In this document: positions 34,712 to 42,830 of the stretch, piece after piece
Position numbering within the stretch: the first letter of the stretch is position 1
Layout of the letters: each line of letters begins with the position of its first letter
Source: Gemmatimonadaceae bacterium
GTDB taxonomy: Bacteria; Gemmatimonadota; Gemmatimonadetes; Gemmatimonadales; Gemmatimonadaceae
Direction of reading: 5' to 3'
DNA length: 64,000 bases
NCBI GenBank assembly: GCA_016742275.1
Contig: JACVCD010000016.1
Span: 1 to 64,000 of the forward strand
Notes under the pieces: model-generated
What the model was told of the DNA's origin: nothing
The model's database searches: none
Seen by the model: only the letters and a program-made list of their open reading frames with translations
Program-made: the position numbers and the translations under genes

Positions 34712-37141
34712 ATGGCGACCACGTCGAAGCCGACCGGAGGGTCGGTCCGCGAATTGTTCGATAGCATGAGCTATGGACCTGCACCGGAAGGTGATGCCCC
34801 CGTTCGCGCCTGGATTGCGCAGCATGGTGGCACGTTCGGGCACTTCATCAACGGGCAGTGGGTGAAGGGCGGCAGCACGTTCGCCGTGCATGATCCGTCG
34901 AGTGGCGCGGAACTCGCGCAGGTGGCGCAGGGCACATCGAGTGATGTGGATGCGGCTGTTGCTGCGGCACGCGCGGCGTTGCCGGCGTGGCAGGCACTCG
35001 ATGATCACGCACGGGCGCGTTGGCTGTATGCGTTGGCCCGCGGCATTCAGAAGCACGCGCGACATTTCGCGGTGCTCGAGTCCATGGACAACGGCAAGCC
35101 CATTCGCGAAACGCGTGATATCGATGTGCCACTCGTTGCTCGGCACTTCTATCATCACGCCGGCTGGGCGCAGCTACTCGGCACTGAGTTCGGCGGCTAC
35201 CACGCCTATGGTGTCGTTGGGCAGGTGATTCCGTGGAACTTCCCGTTGCTCATGCTGGCGTGGAAGGTGGCGCCGGCGCTCGCCGCAGGAAACACGGTGG
35301 TGCTCAAGCCGGCGGAGTTTACGCCGCTCACCGCCATTCGTTTTGCCGAGCTGTGTCAGGACATTGGTCTGCCCGCTGGTGTGTTCAATCTGGTGACCGG
35401 TGACGGCGCCACGGGTGCGGCCATCGTCGATCATCAGGACGTCGACAAGATTGCTTTCACAGGCAGCACCGAAGTCGGTCGCGCCATTCGTGTGGCCACT
35501 GCCGGCAGCGGCAAGGGTTTGTCGCTCGAGCTCGGCGGCAAGAGCCCATTCCTCGTGTTCGAGGACGCGGATCTCGACAGCGTGGTTGAAGGTGTCGTTG
35601 ACGCGATCTGGTTCAATCAGGGGCAAGTGTGTTGCGCTGGTTCACGCCTCCTCGTGCAGGAAGGCGTGGCTGATCGTCTGCTTAGCAAGCTGCGCGAGCG
35701 TATGGAGCGATTGCGTGTTGGGTCGCCACTCGACAAGGGTGTCGACATGGGCGCCATCGTGGCGCCGGTACAGCTCGATCGCATTCGTGCGCTCTGTCAG
35801 CAGGGCATCGACGAAGGCGCCACATGCTGGCAGCCATCATGGGCCGAATCACTCGCGGGCAACGCAGGTTCGTTTCATCCGCCCACGTTGTTTACGGACG
35901 TCACGCCATCAGCCACGATCGCCCAGGTCGAAATCTTCGGCCCCGTGCTGGTGACGCTCACCTTCCGCACGCCGGAAGAAGCGGTGGCGTTGGCCAACAA
36001 CACACCCTTCGGACTCGCGGCGAGTGTGTGGAGCGAGAATATCAATCTCGCCCTCGACATTGCGCCGAAGCTCAAGAGCGGTGTGGTGTGGGTGAACAGC
36101 ACGAACCTGTTTGATGCATCGGCGGGCTTCGGTGGCTATCGCGAGTCGGGTTTTGGACGCGAAGGTGGCCGTGAAGGTATGTGGGAGTATCTCAAGCCCA
36201 CGCGGGTACATGACGCCGCGCCGCTTCCCGTCATTGCCGACAATGTTGCGCCGAGCGATGACGCAGAAGATGTCGACAGCAATTCGGATGGCTTGCCCGG
36301 CATCGACCGCACGCCGAAGCTGTTCATTGGTGGCAAGCAGGCACGCCCCGATTCAGGATACAGCCGTGTGGTGCGTTCGCTGAGTGGCAGCGCTGTTGGT
36401 GAGGTTGGCGATGGCAATCGCAAGGACGTGCGCAACGCCGTTGAAGCCGCGCATGGCGCTGGTGGTTGGGCGAAGCTCAGCGGACATCAGCGGGCGCAGA
36501 TTCTGTATTACATCGCCGAGAATCTTTCGGCGCGTGCGACGGAGTTCGCGCGTCGCATTGTCTCCATGACCGGCGATAACGAGTCCGCTGGCTATGCTGA
36601 AGTCGAAGCGGCTATTTCGCGACTCTTCACGTATGCTGCCTGGGCCGACAAGCACGACGGTGCCGTGCACGATGTGCCACTGCGCGGTGTGGCGCTGGCG
36701 ATGCATGAACCGATCGGGGTGGTTGGAGCGGTATGCCCCGATCCCTATCCGTTGCTTGGCCTGGTGTCGCTCATTGCGCCGTTGATGGCAACGGGCAATC
36801 GCGTGGTGGCGGTGCCGTCCGAGCGTTTCCCGCTTGCGGCAACGGACTTCTACAGCGTGCTCGAAACGAGCGATGTGCCGGCAGGTGTCGTGAATCTGGT
36901 AACGGGTCCGCGTGATGCACTCGCCCGGACACTGGCGGATCACGACGATGTGGATGCGCTCTGGTACTTCGGCAGTCACGCCGGCGCCACGCAGATGGAA
37001 AGGGCGTCAGCGGCCAATCTCAAGCGGACCTGGACGGAATGGGTCGGCCGTGAGTGGCTGGATCCGCGGGTTGGCGAGGGACGCGAGTTCCTGCGTCGGG
37101 CCGTGCAGGTGAAAAACATCTGGATCCCGTATGGCGAATGA
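34712..37141 (+). CDS. two-domain aldehyde dehydrogenase (ALDH16-type)
   Basis: An 809-residue NAD(P)-dependent aldehyde dehydrogenase. The first domain (about 40-510) is complete: PWNFPLLMLAWK with N176, ELGGKSPF with general base E273, and FNQGQVCCAGSR with catalytic C307. The second domain (about 535-809) repeats the ALDH fold (PLRGVALAMHEPIGVVGAVCP, VPAGVVNLVTGPRDALA) but lacks the Glu/Cys catalytic motifs and is truncated. This arrangement is that of ALDH16 enzymes. The start at 34712 has GAGGAA just upstream and follows deoC by 7 bases. It probably oxidises acetaldehyde from the aldolase reaction (inference). Confidence 0.92.
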   Translation: MATTSKPTGGSVRELFDSMSYGPAPEGDAPVRAWIAQHGGTFGHFINGQWVKGGSTFAVHDPSSGAELAQVAQGTSSDVDAAVAAARAALPAWQALDDHARARWLYALARGIQKHARHFAVLESMDNGKPIRETRDIDVPLVARHFYHHAGWAQLLGTEFGGYHAYGVVGQVIPWNFPLLMLAWKVAPALAAGNTVVLKPAEFTPLTAIRFAELCQDIGLPAGVFNLVTGDGATGAAIVDHQDVDKIAFTGSTEVGRAIRVATAGSGKGLSLELGGKSPFLVFEDADLDSVVEGVVDAIWFNQGQVCCAGSRLLVQEGVADRLLSKLRERMERLRVGSPLDKGVDMGAIVAPVQLDRIRALCQQGIDEGATCWQPSWAESLAGNAGSFHPPTLFTDVTPSATIAQVEIFGPVLVTLTFRTPEEAVALANNTPFGLAASVWSENINLALDIAPKLKSGVVWVNSTNLFDASAGFGGYRESGFGREGGREGMWEYLKPTRVHDAAPLPVIADNVAPSDDAEDVDSNSDGLPGIDRTPKLFIGGKQARPDSGYSRVVRSLSGSAVGEVGDGNRKDVRNAVEAAHGAGGWAKLSGHQRAQILYYIAENLSARATEFARRIVSMTGDNESAGYAEVEAAISRLFTYAAWADKHDGAVHDVPLRGVALAMHEPIGVVGAVCPDPYPLLGLVSLIAPLMATGNRVVAVPSERFPLAATDFYSVLETSDVPAGVVNLVTGPRDALARTLADHDDVDALWYFGSHAGATQMERASAANLKRTWTEWVGREWLDPRVGEGREFLRRAVQVKNIWIPYGE

Positions 37142-37195
37142 CGGTTGATCCCAGTGAAATGACGCGCAGGCGACGCGTTTGACGACGCTTGTGGC

Positions 37196-38953
37196 ATGAA
37201 CGAACCCTCCTTTCTTCCGATGATCGAGCTCCCGGCCTCCCCCGAGGCATTTCGCGACGCCGCGTGGGATGACGTGGTGCCGTACTACGATCAGTTGGCT
37301 GCCGTGCCACTTGATGGGTCGAACGCGACCATCGAGCCATGGCTGGCTACCTGGTCGCGTTTGGACACGCTGGTGAGTGAAGCCGGCACGTTGGCCATGA
37401 TTGCTTACACGGGCAACACGGCGGACGAGGCGGCGGAGCAGGCGTATCTGCGATTCTCGATGGAAATTTTTCCGCGACTCGAGGAGCAGCAGGTGCGGTT
37501 GGCGCGACGATTGCTCGACATCGGATGGACGCGTGACGATCTCGAAACCACGCTGCGTCGTTTCCGCACGGATATCGAAATCTTCCGCGAAGCCAACGTG
37601 GCGCGCTTTTCGCAAATCGAAGAGCTGTCGGCCGGCTATCAGAAGATCACGGGCGGCATGAGCGTCGAGTGGGATGGGGAGGCCAAGACCATTCCGCAGC
37701 TGCAGCCGTATCTCAAGGATCGTGATCGCGCCACGCGTGAACGCGCATTCCGCGTTGGGGCCAAGGCATATCTCGATCAGCGTAACGATCTCGCCGACTT
37801 GTTCGACCGCATGTACGAATTGCGTACAACAGTGTCGAGCGAAGCGGGATTTGCAGACTTCCAGCAATACTGTTTTACCGCCAAGCATCGTTTCGACTAC
37901 ACACCAGCCGATACGGCGCGCTTTCATGACGCGGTCAAGCGCACGGTCACGCCGGCGGTGGCGCGTCTCATGGAGCACCGTCGCCAGAAGCTGGGTGTCG
38001 ATGTGCTGCGCCCCTGGGATGTTGGTGTCGATCTCGATGCGGCCACGCCGCTGCGTCCATTCGCCGATATCGACACGTTTGTGGGTCGTGCCCGTTCCAT
38101 TTTCTCGCGAGTCGACCGCGATCTGGGTGCGCAGTTCTCGCTCATGGCTGAGGAGAAGCTGCTCGATCTCGAAAGCCGTCCGGGCAAGGCACCTGGTGGT
38201 TACTGCACGGATCTCTCGTTCCGCGGACGACCCTTCATCTTCATGAATGCCGTTGGCGTGCCTGACGATGTGAACACGCTGGTGCACGAAGCCGGGCACT
38301 GCTTCCATGACTTTGCCACGCACGGTCTGCCATACACCTGGCAGCGGCGTACGGGACATGAAGCGGCCGAGTTGGCGAGCATGAGCATGGAACTGCTGGC
38401 CATGCCGTATCTCGTGCAGCCCGAGGGGTACTACACGCCGGAAGACGCCCGCGTCGCGTGGCTTGAGCATCTCGAGGATGTGCTGGGGGCACTCGTGCAC
38501 ATCGCCAGTGTAGATGCGTTCCAGGCATGGATCTATACCGATCCGGCTGGCGCCGATCGTGATGCGCGTGATGCGAAGTGGTTGTCGCTGCGTAACGAGT
38601 TTGAATCCGGTGTGGATTGGACCGGACTCGAGCGCGAACGTGTGTCGCGTTGGTATCGTCAGCTGCACATCTTCGAGTTGCCGTTCTACTACATCGAGTA
38701 CGGTCTCGCGCAGTTGGGCGCGCTTCAGGTGTTCCGCAATGCGGTACAGGATGCGGGCAGTGCCGTAGCGGCTTACAAGCGATTCCTTGCTTTGGGTGGC
38801 ACGCGTACGCTCCCGGAGTTGTATGCGGCGGCAGGCGCCAAGCTCGTATTCGATGCGGATACGATGGCCGAACTGGTGGCTTTCACCGAAGAGCGCATCG
38901 AAGCGCTTCGGGCTGGTGAAGACGCACCATTCGGTACCGTCGTACCCGCGTGA
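37196..38953 (+). CDS. pepF: M3 family oligoendopeptidase (PepF-like)
   Basis: A 585-residue cytoplasmic zinc metallopeptidase that cuts oligopeptides. The zinc motif is VHEAGHCFHDF (HEAGH 364-368), and the third ligand Glu lies in ELASMSMELLAMP. The PGGYCTDL and IYTDPAG segments and the C-terminal FYYIEYGLAQLGALQVF helix fit M3B oligoendopeptidase F. No signal peptide is present. The start is the ATG at 37196, 54 bases after the aldehyde dehydrogenase; no obvious Shine-Dalgarno is present. Confidence 0.93.
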   Translation: MNEPSFLPMIELPASPEAFRDAAWDDVVPYYDQLAAVPLDGSNATIEPWLATWSRLDTLVSEAGTLAMIAYTGNTADEAAEQAYLRFSMEIFPRLEEQQVRLARRLLDIGWTRDDLETTLRRFRTDIEIFREANVARFSQIEELSAGYQKITGGMSVEWDGEAKTIPQLQPYLKDRDRATRERAFRVGAKAYLDQRNDLADLFDRMYELRTTVSSEAGFADFQQYCFTAKHRFDYTPADTARFHDAVKRTVTPAVARLMEHRRQKLGVDVLRPWDVGVDLDAATPLRPFADIDTFVGRARSIFSRVDRDLGAQFSLMAEEKLLDLESRPGKAPGGYCTDLSFRGRPFIFMNAVGVPDDVNTLVHEAGHCFHDFATHGLPYTWQRRTGHEAAELASMSMELLAMPYLVQPEGYYTPEDARVAWLEHLEDVLGALVHIASVDAFQAWIYTDPAGADRDARDAKWLSLRNEFESGVDWTGLERERVSRWYRQLHIFELPFYYIEYGLAQLGALQVFRNAVQDAGSAVAAYKRFLALGGTRTLPELYAAAGAKLVFDADTMAELVAFTEERIEALRAGEDAPFGTVVPA

Positions 38954-39019
38954 TGTTTGTAGAGGAAACTCGGCTCAACGCCGTGTCGTAAAGAACAGCA
39001 TCCCTTACCTGGAGTTTGC

Positions 39020-39745
39020 ATGACGTTCCTCAAGGTGCCGTCGCTGCGCACCGCGCTGCTTGCTGCTGCCTTCCTGGCGCCGATGGCGCGCGCCGAAGCG
39101 CAGTTGCCGTCGGTCAAGGAAGTGTATGACAAGTACGCCACGGCCGTGGGTGGTCGTGAGGCGTGGACCAAGGTGGCGGGTCGTACCGAGAAGGGAACGA
39201 CCGATATCACCTTCGCCGGTCTGTCAGGTTTTTATGAGAGGCATTCTGCGCTGCCCAACAAGCTGCGTATGATCATCGATCTGGGAGTTGTGAAGCTCGA
39301 CCAGGGATTCGATGGTGAAAAGGGATGGGCCGATCAGGGTCAGGGCCTGCAGCGCATGCCCGCCGAGGAAGAGAAGCGATTGCAGGAAACCTCGGCTACC
39401 GATGGTGCGGCTTTCCTCGATCCTGCGCGCTATGCCAAGTCTTCGGTGGACGCCAAGGAACAGTACGATGGCATCGATGCCTACAAGGTTTCCGTTACCA
39501 CCAAGGGTGGTACTGAATCGGTCGAGTATTTTGACGTCAATACCGGACTTCGGCTCGGCACCATATCAAAGACGGCGGCCGGTGAACAGCGCGTGATCTA
39601 TCGCGACTACAAGGAATTCGAAGGCAAGAAAGTGCCGACCAAGGTCGTGCAGGTAATGCCGCAGGGCGATGTCGTGATCACCATCCAGATGGTCACGTTT
39701 GGTGTTCCTGACGCCGCATTCTTCAAGTCGCCGCTCGACAAGTAA
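39020..39745 (+). CDS. secreted LolA-like protein of unknown function
   Basis: A 241-residue periplasmic protein. The signal peptide (1-28, ending ARAEAQ) is followed by LPSVKEVYDKYATAVGGREAW, an opening typical of exported proteins in Gemmatimonadota and Bacteroidota. The body is beta-rich with repeating strand patterns (GFDGEKGWADQGQG, VEYFDVNTGLRLGTI, VIYRDYKEFEGKKVPTKVV) like the unclosed barrel of LolA/outer-membrane lipoprotein-sorting proteins. A lipid- or ligand-binding role is inferred from the fold only. It is a single gene with an intrinsic terminator 33 bases downstream. Confidence 0.8.
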   Translation: MTFLKVPSLRTALLAAAFLAPMARAEAQLPSVKEVYDKYATAVGGREAWTKVAGRTEKGTTDITFAGLSGFYERHSALPNKLRMIIDLGVVKLDQGFDGEKGWADQGQGLQRMPAEEEKRLQETSATDGAAFLDPARYAKSSVDAKEQYDGIDAYKVSVTTKGGTESVEYFDVNTGLRLGTISKTAAGEQRVIYRDYKEFEGKKVPTKVVQVMPQGDVVITIQMVTFGVPDAAFFKSPLDK

Positions 39746-39777
39746 GCGTTCTCTGGTTTGAGCTTGTGGTAAACAAG

Positions 39778-39813
39778 AAGGGGTGCCCTGATCGGGCACC
39801 CCTTTTCGTTTGC
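39778..39813 (+). terminator. intrinsic terminator
   Basis: Stem AAGGGGTGCCC/GGGCACCCCTT (11 bp, 5-base loop) followed by TTCGTTT. It closes the plus-strand gene at 39020-39745 and lies before the convergent cytochrome gene. Confidence 0.9.
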
Positions 39814-39832
39814 AATTCATTCGCCTTTGGTA

Positions 39833-40732
39833 TCAGCGCAGTCCAAACTCGCGTGGAGCGACCTGACGGAGATACTTGAGCGTGGCGCGCATTTCGAGGT
39901 CGGTCATGAGTGCTGTGTATCGCCACGGCATGATGTCCTTGACCTTCGAACCATCGGGGCGCGTACCCTGACGCAGCATCGTTTCGATTTCCGCGTCGCT
40001 GTACTTGCCGAGTCCCGTGGGCGTGATGTTCGCAGCCGGCGGCGAGTCGGGTGGCATGCCGGGAATCGGACCACCGCTCAGGCCGGGACCATGGCATCCC
40101 GTGCAACCGCCGGCATTTGACAGATACTCACCGTACGCGACCGATGTATCGGGTACCACGCGTGTCGGCGGAACATACGAGTGATTGGCTTTTTCCGCCG
40201 CATACAGCGGAAGCATGTTGGTGACCACCAGCGTCCGCCCGACGGGGCGCAGCATGGTGTTGCCCAACTCACGCGTCACCGGTGGCGCGCTGCGCAGATA
40301 GGCGATGATTGCACCGACATCCTCATCGGAAACAAACTGATAGTCTTCGCTCGGCATGATGATGGCACTGCGTCCATCGCGCTTCACACCGTGGCGAATA
40401 ACTCGGGCAATTTCCGCATCGCTGTAAGCGGCGATTCGGCCACCCATGGTGATATTTGGGGCGATCGCCAAACCTAGCGCCGGGTCGTCGATCATGATCT
40501 TTCCACCCAGGTCGTCGCTATGACAGTCGACGCACTTGGTGATGGCGGTTGCGAAGTGCTTGCCACGCGCAATCGTTGCCGAATCGGATACCACCGCGAT
40601 TGGCCTTGCCGCAACGTCGTATTGCTTCTCGGCCTTGGCATTGCTGGCCGCATACACGTATCCCGCTCCAGCGGCTACGAGCAGCACAACGGTGCCGACC
40701 ACGTAGCCGATCCAACGCGCCCAACGGGGCAT
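39833..40732 (-). CDS. membrane-anchored diheme cytochrome c
   Basis: A 299-residue protein with an uncleaved N-terminal helix (about 8-28) and two c-type heme sites, CVDCH (67-71) and CTGCH (210-214). Each heme domain carries a distal Met candidate (IIMPSEDY; DIMPWRYT). The architecture is like the cytochrome subunits of membrane-bound alcohol and aldehyde dehydrogenases or gluconate dehydrogenase, though those usually hold three hemes. It would carry electrons in the periplasm. It is the last gene of a minus-strand set with an amidohydrolase 31 bases upstream; no partner dehydrogenase is in the window. Confidence 0.9.
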   Translation of the reverse strand: MPRWARWIGYVVGTVVLLVAAGAGYVYAASNAKAEKQYDVAARPIAVVSDSATIARGKHFATAITKCVDCHSDDLGGKIMIDDPALGLAIAPNITMGGRIAAYSDAEIARVIRHGVKRDGRSAIIMPSEDYQFVSDEDVGAIIAYLRSAPPVTRELGNTMLRPVGRTLVVTNMLPLYAAEKANHSYVPPTRVVPDTSVAYGEYLSNAGGCTGCHGPGLSGGPIPGMPPDSPPAANITPTGLGKYSDAEIETMLRQGTRPDGSKVKDIMPWRYTALMTDLEMRATLKYLRQVAPREFGLR

Positions 40733-40763
40733 GAAGTCCTCCGGAATTTTCCAGTTGCTTCGA

Positions 40764-42092
40764 TTAGCGACGAACGACCTGTCCGCCTTTCATGACGAAG
40801 CGTACGGCGCGGAGGGCGCCAATGTTTTGCGTCGGGTCACCCTGAACGGCTACCAGATCGGCCAGCAATCCCGGTGCCACACGGCCAAAATCCTGTTCGG
40901 CGTGCATGAGACGCGCATTGACGCTGGTGGCGGCCTTGAGGGCAGCGGTGGCCGTCATGCCGTACTCGACCATGAGCTCAAGCTCCAATGCATTGGTTCC
41001 GTGACTGAACACGCCCACGTCGGAGCCATTGCACAGGGTCACGCCAGAGGCGAGCGCGGCGCGAAACATGGCCTTCTTGTTGGTGACGGCAGCGGGATCG
41101 GGGTCGATACCTTTCTTCCAGCCACGATAGCGTGACGTGCTTTCGGTGGCGCTCAGTGTAGGGCAGAAGGCCACGCCGCGCTGCTTCATGAGCGCAAACA
41201 CTTCGGGAGTCGCGCCATCACCATGTTCGATGGTTTCCACTCCCGCGAGAATGGCGCGCTGCATGCCTTCGGCCGTACTCGCGTGAGCAACCACCGGACG
41301 GCCGCTCGATGACGCGGTCTGCACAATCGCCTTCCACTCGTCCGTGGTGAAGGTGGGACGTGCTTCACCGCGTGGGCCCCAGCGATAGTCCGCGTAGATC
41401 TTGATCCAGTCGGCGCCGTGTCCGATCTGATCGCGCACCACGCGCGTTACGCCTTCCACTCCATCGGCTTCTTCTGCCCCCTGGGGCACGCCGATTTCCG
41501 CGCCAAATCCCTTGGGACCGTATGAGCCAGTGGCGACGAGCGCCTTGGTCGTCACGAACAGACGCGGTCCGGGAATGATGCCCTGATCGACCGCTTGCTT
41601 GAGTCCCACGTCGGCGTAGTCGGCGCCTTCGGTGCCGAGATCACGCAGCACGGTGAATCCAGCATCGAGCGTGGCCTTGAGGTGATTCACCGCGCGTGCA
41701 GTGCGCAGCGCCAGTGACTCGCGCAGCACCTGATCATTCCACGGTGTTTCGTCGTACGGATGCAGCAGCACATGACTGTGCAGATCGCTGAGCCCCGGCA
41801 ATAGCGTCGTGCCTGGCAGAGTGATGCGCTCGATGTCATTGCCACTCGGCAATGAACTGAGTGGCCCCGCAGCCTCGATGCGATCACCGCGCACGAGCAC
41901 CGCCCATCCACGGTGCAACTGATCGTTCACACCATCGAACACCGCGTCGGGAACCAGCAGACGGCGCGGCGCGGGACGCGGCGGCGTCGCGCTCTGCGCG
42001 TTGGCCGTCGGAGCAACAGCAACCGTCGACAGGGCGAGCAGACTGCCCAATAGCGCCGCGCGCGGTGAAGCCGACTTGGTGAGCAACCGCAT
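40764..42092 (-). CDS. exported amidohydrolase (imidazolonepropionase-like)
   Basis: A 442-residue member of the metal-dependent amidohydrolase superfamily. The signal peptide (1-33, ending PTANAQ) implies a periplasmic or outer enzyme. Metal ligands: HSH in [10 protein letters not shown], a lysine candidate in WIKIYADY, His in VVAHAS and ETIEHGD, and Asp in CNGSDVG. The layout is that of the Xaa-Pro dipeptidase/imidazolonepropionase-like group. The substrate is unknown; members include carboxypeptidases and aryldialkylphosphatase-like enzymes. It lies 15 bases downstream of the DUF502 gene and 31 upstream of the cytochrome. Confidence 0.9.
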   Translation of the reverse strand: MRLLTKSASPRAALLGSLLALSTVAVAPTANAQSATPPRPAPRRLLVPDAVFDGVNDQLHRGWAVLVRGDRIEAAGPLSSLPSGNDIERITLPGTTLLPGLSDLHSHVLLHPYDETPWNDQVLRESLALRTARAVNHLKATLDAGFTVLRDLGTEGADYADVGLKQAVDQGIIPGPRLFVTTKALVATGSYGPKGFGAEIGVPQGAEEADGVEGVTRVVRDQIGHGADWIKIYADYRWGPRGEARPTFTTDEWKAIVQTASSSGRPVVAHASTAEGMQRAILAGVETIEHGDGATPEVFALMKQRGVAFCPTLSATESTSRYRGWKKGIDPDPAAVTNKKAMFRAALASGVTLCNGSDVGVFSHGTNALELELMVEYGMTATAALKAATSVNARLMHAEQDFGRVAPGLLADLVAVQGDPTQNIGALRAVRFVMKGGQVVRR

Positions 42093-42107
42093 GATCAGGA
42101 TCCCGTC

Positions 42108-42710
42108 TCAGTGGGGAAGGGTGGGACGGCCAATGGACGCGTATTCGCCGGTGGACTGTGCGGTTGGCACCAATCCCGACACGCCGCCGGAGACCACGAA
42201 TGCCATGGCGTCGGCACTGGCCACATCGATCGGGCGAACGTGGGAGGCAGGCACCACGTACAACTGTCCCGAGAAATTGTAGGAGTGCGGGCAGTAGACC
42301 GCGACTTGTCCCCCAAGTCCGAGATGGTCCAGCGATTCCTGAGTCAGGAAGCCCATGAGCTGGACCGAGCCATCGGGGGTGATGGACACGATGACTGGTT
42401 TGTCGAAGCGCCGCTTTTCACCTACGAAGGCATTGAGCAGGTCCTTGGTCGATCCATAGAGCAGACGCACGAATGGCAGCCGGTTCATCACGGCTTCGAG
42501 TAGGCCGACCGCGGACCGCGTAAGGAGATTGGAGCCCAGGAACCCGAATAGCGTGATCAGGACGATGGTCGCGACAAATCCTGCCCCAGGAATGGGGAGC
42601 CCCAGCCAGCCGTCCACGTTCTTGAAGACCAGCCAGCACACCCAGACGGTGACTGCCAGTGGCGCCAGCAGCACCAATCCGCGCGCGAAATACCCAAGGA
42701 GCCGTCTCAT
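42108..42710 (-). CDS. DUF502 domain membrane protein
   Basis: A 200-residue protein with two transmembrane helices near the N-terminus (about 8-30 and 45-67) and a soluble C-terminal domain (GEKRRFDKPVIVSITPDG, VAVYCPHSYNFSGQLYVVP). This is the DUF502 pattern, found across bacteria and in plant LIKE-COV proteins; molecular function is not known. ATG 42710 has GAGG 8 bases upstream and is preferred to GTG 42722. It is the first gene of the set with the amidohydrolase and cytochrome. Confidence 0.9.
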   Translation of the reverse strand: MRRLLGYFARGLVLLAPLAVTVWVCWLVFKNVDGWLGLPIPGAGFVATIVLITLFGFLGSNLLTRSAVGLLEAVMNRLPFVRLLYGSTKDLLNAFVGEKRRFDKPVIVSITPDGSVQLMGFLTQESLDHLGLGGQVAVYCPHSYNFSGQLYVVPASHVRPIDVASADAMAFVVSGGVSGLVPTAQSTGEYASIGRPTLPH

Positions 42711-42830
42711 CCAAGTCCTCACGCAGCCTGAGCTGCGCCGTTAACCTTCGTTGTGGTCACACCCAATCCCAAGTTGGGGCCGCACCCCTCCTGCGACCAG
42801 TCCATCTCCACGCCTCGCACATCTCCGCCG
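42711..42830. promoter_or_regulatory. divergent intergenic region
   Basis: A 120-base region between the DUF502 gene (minus) and the S9 peptidase (plus). It must hold both promoters; no confident boxes. Confidence 0.3.

Noticed and set aside
37007-38668. 553-residue minus-strand open frame
   Set aside because: It lies fully opposite pepF and the end of the aldehyde dehydrogenase gene, both clear by motif; its translation is Arg/His-rich with no domain, as expected of an antisense shadow in GC-rich DNA.
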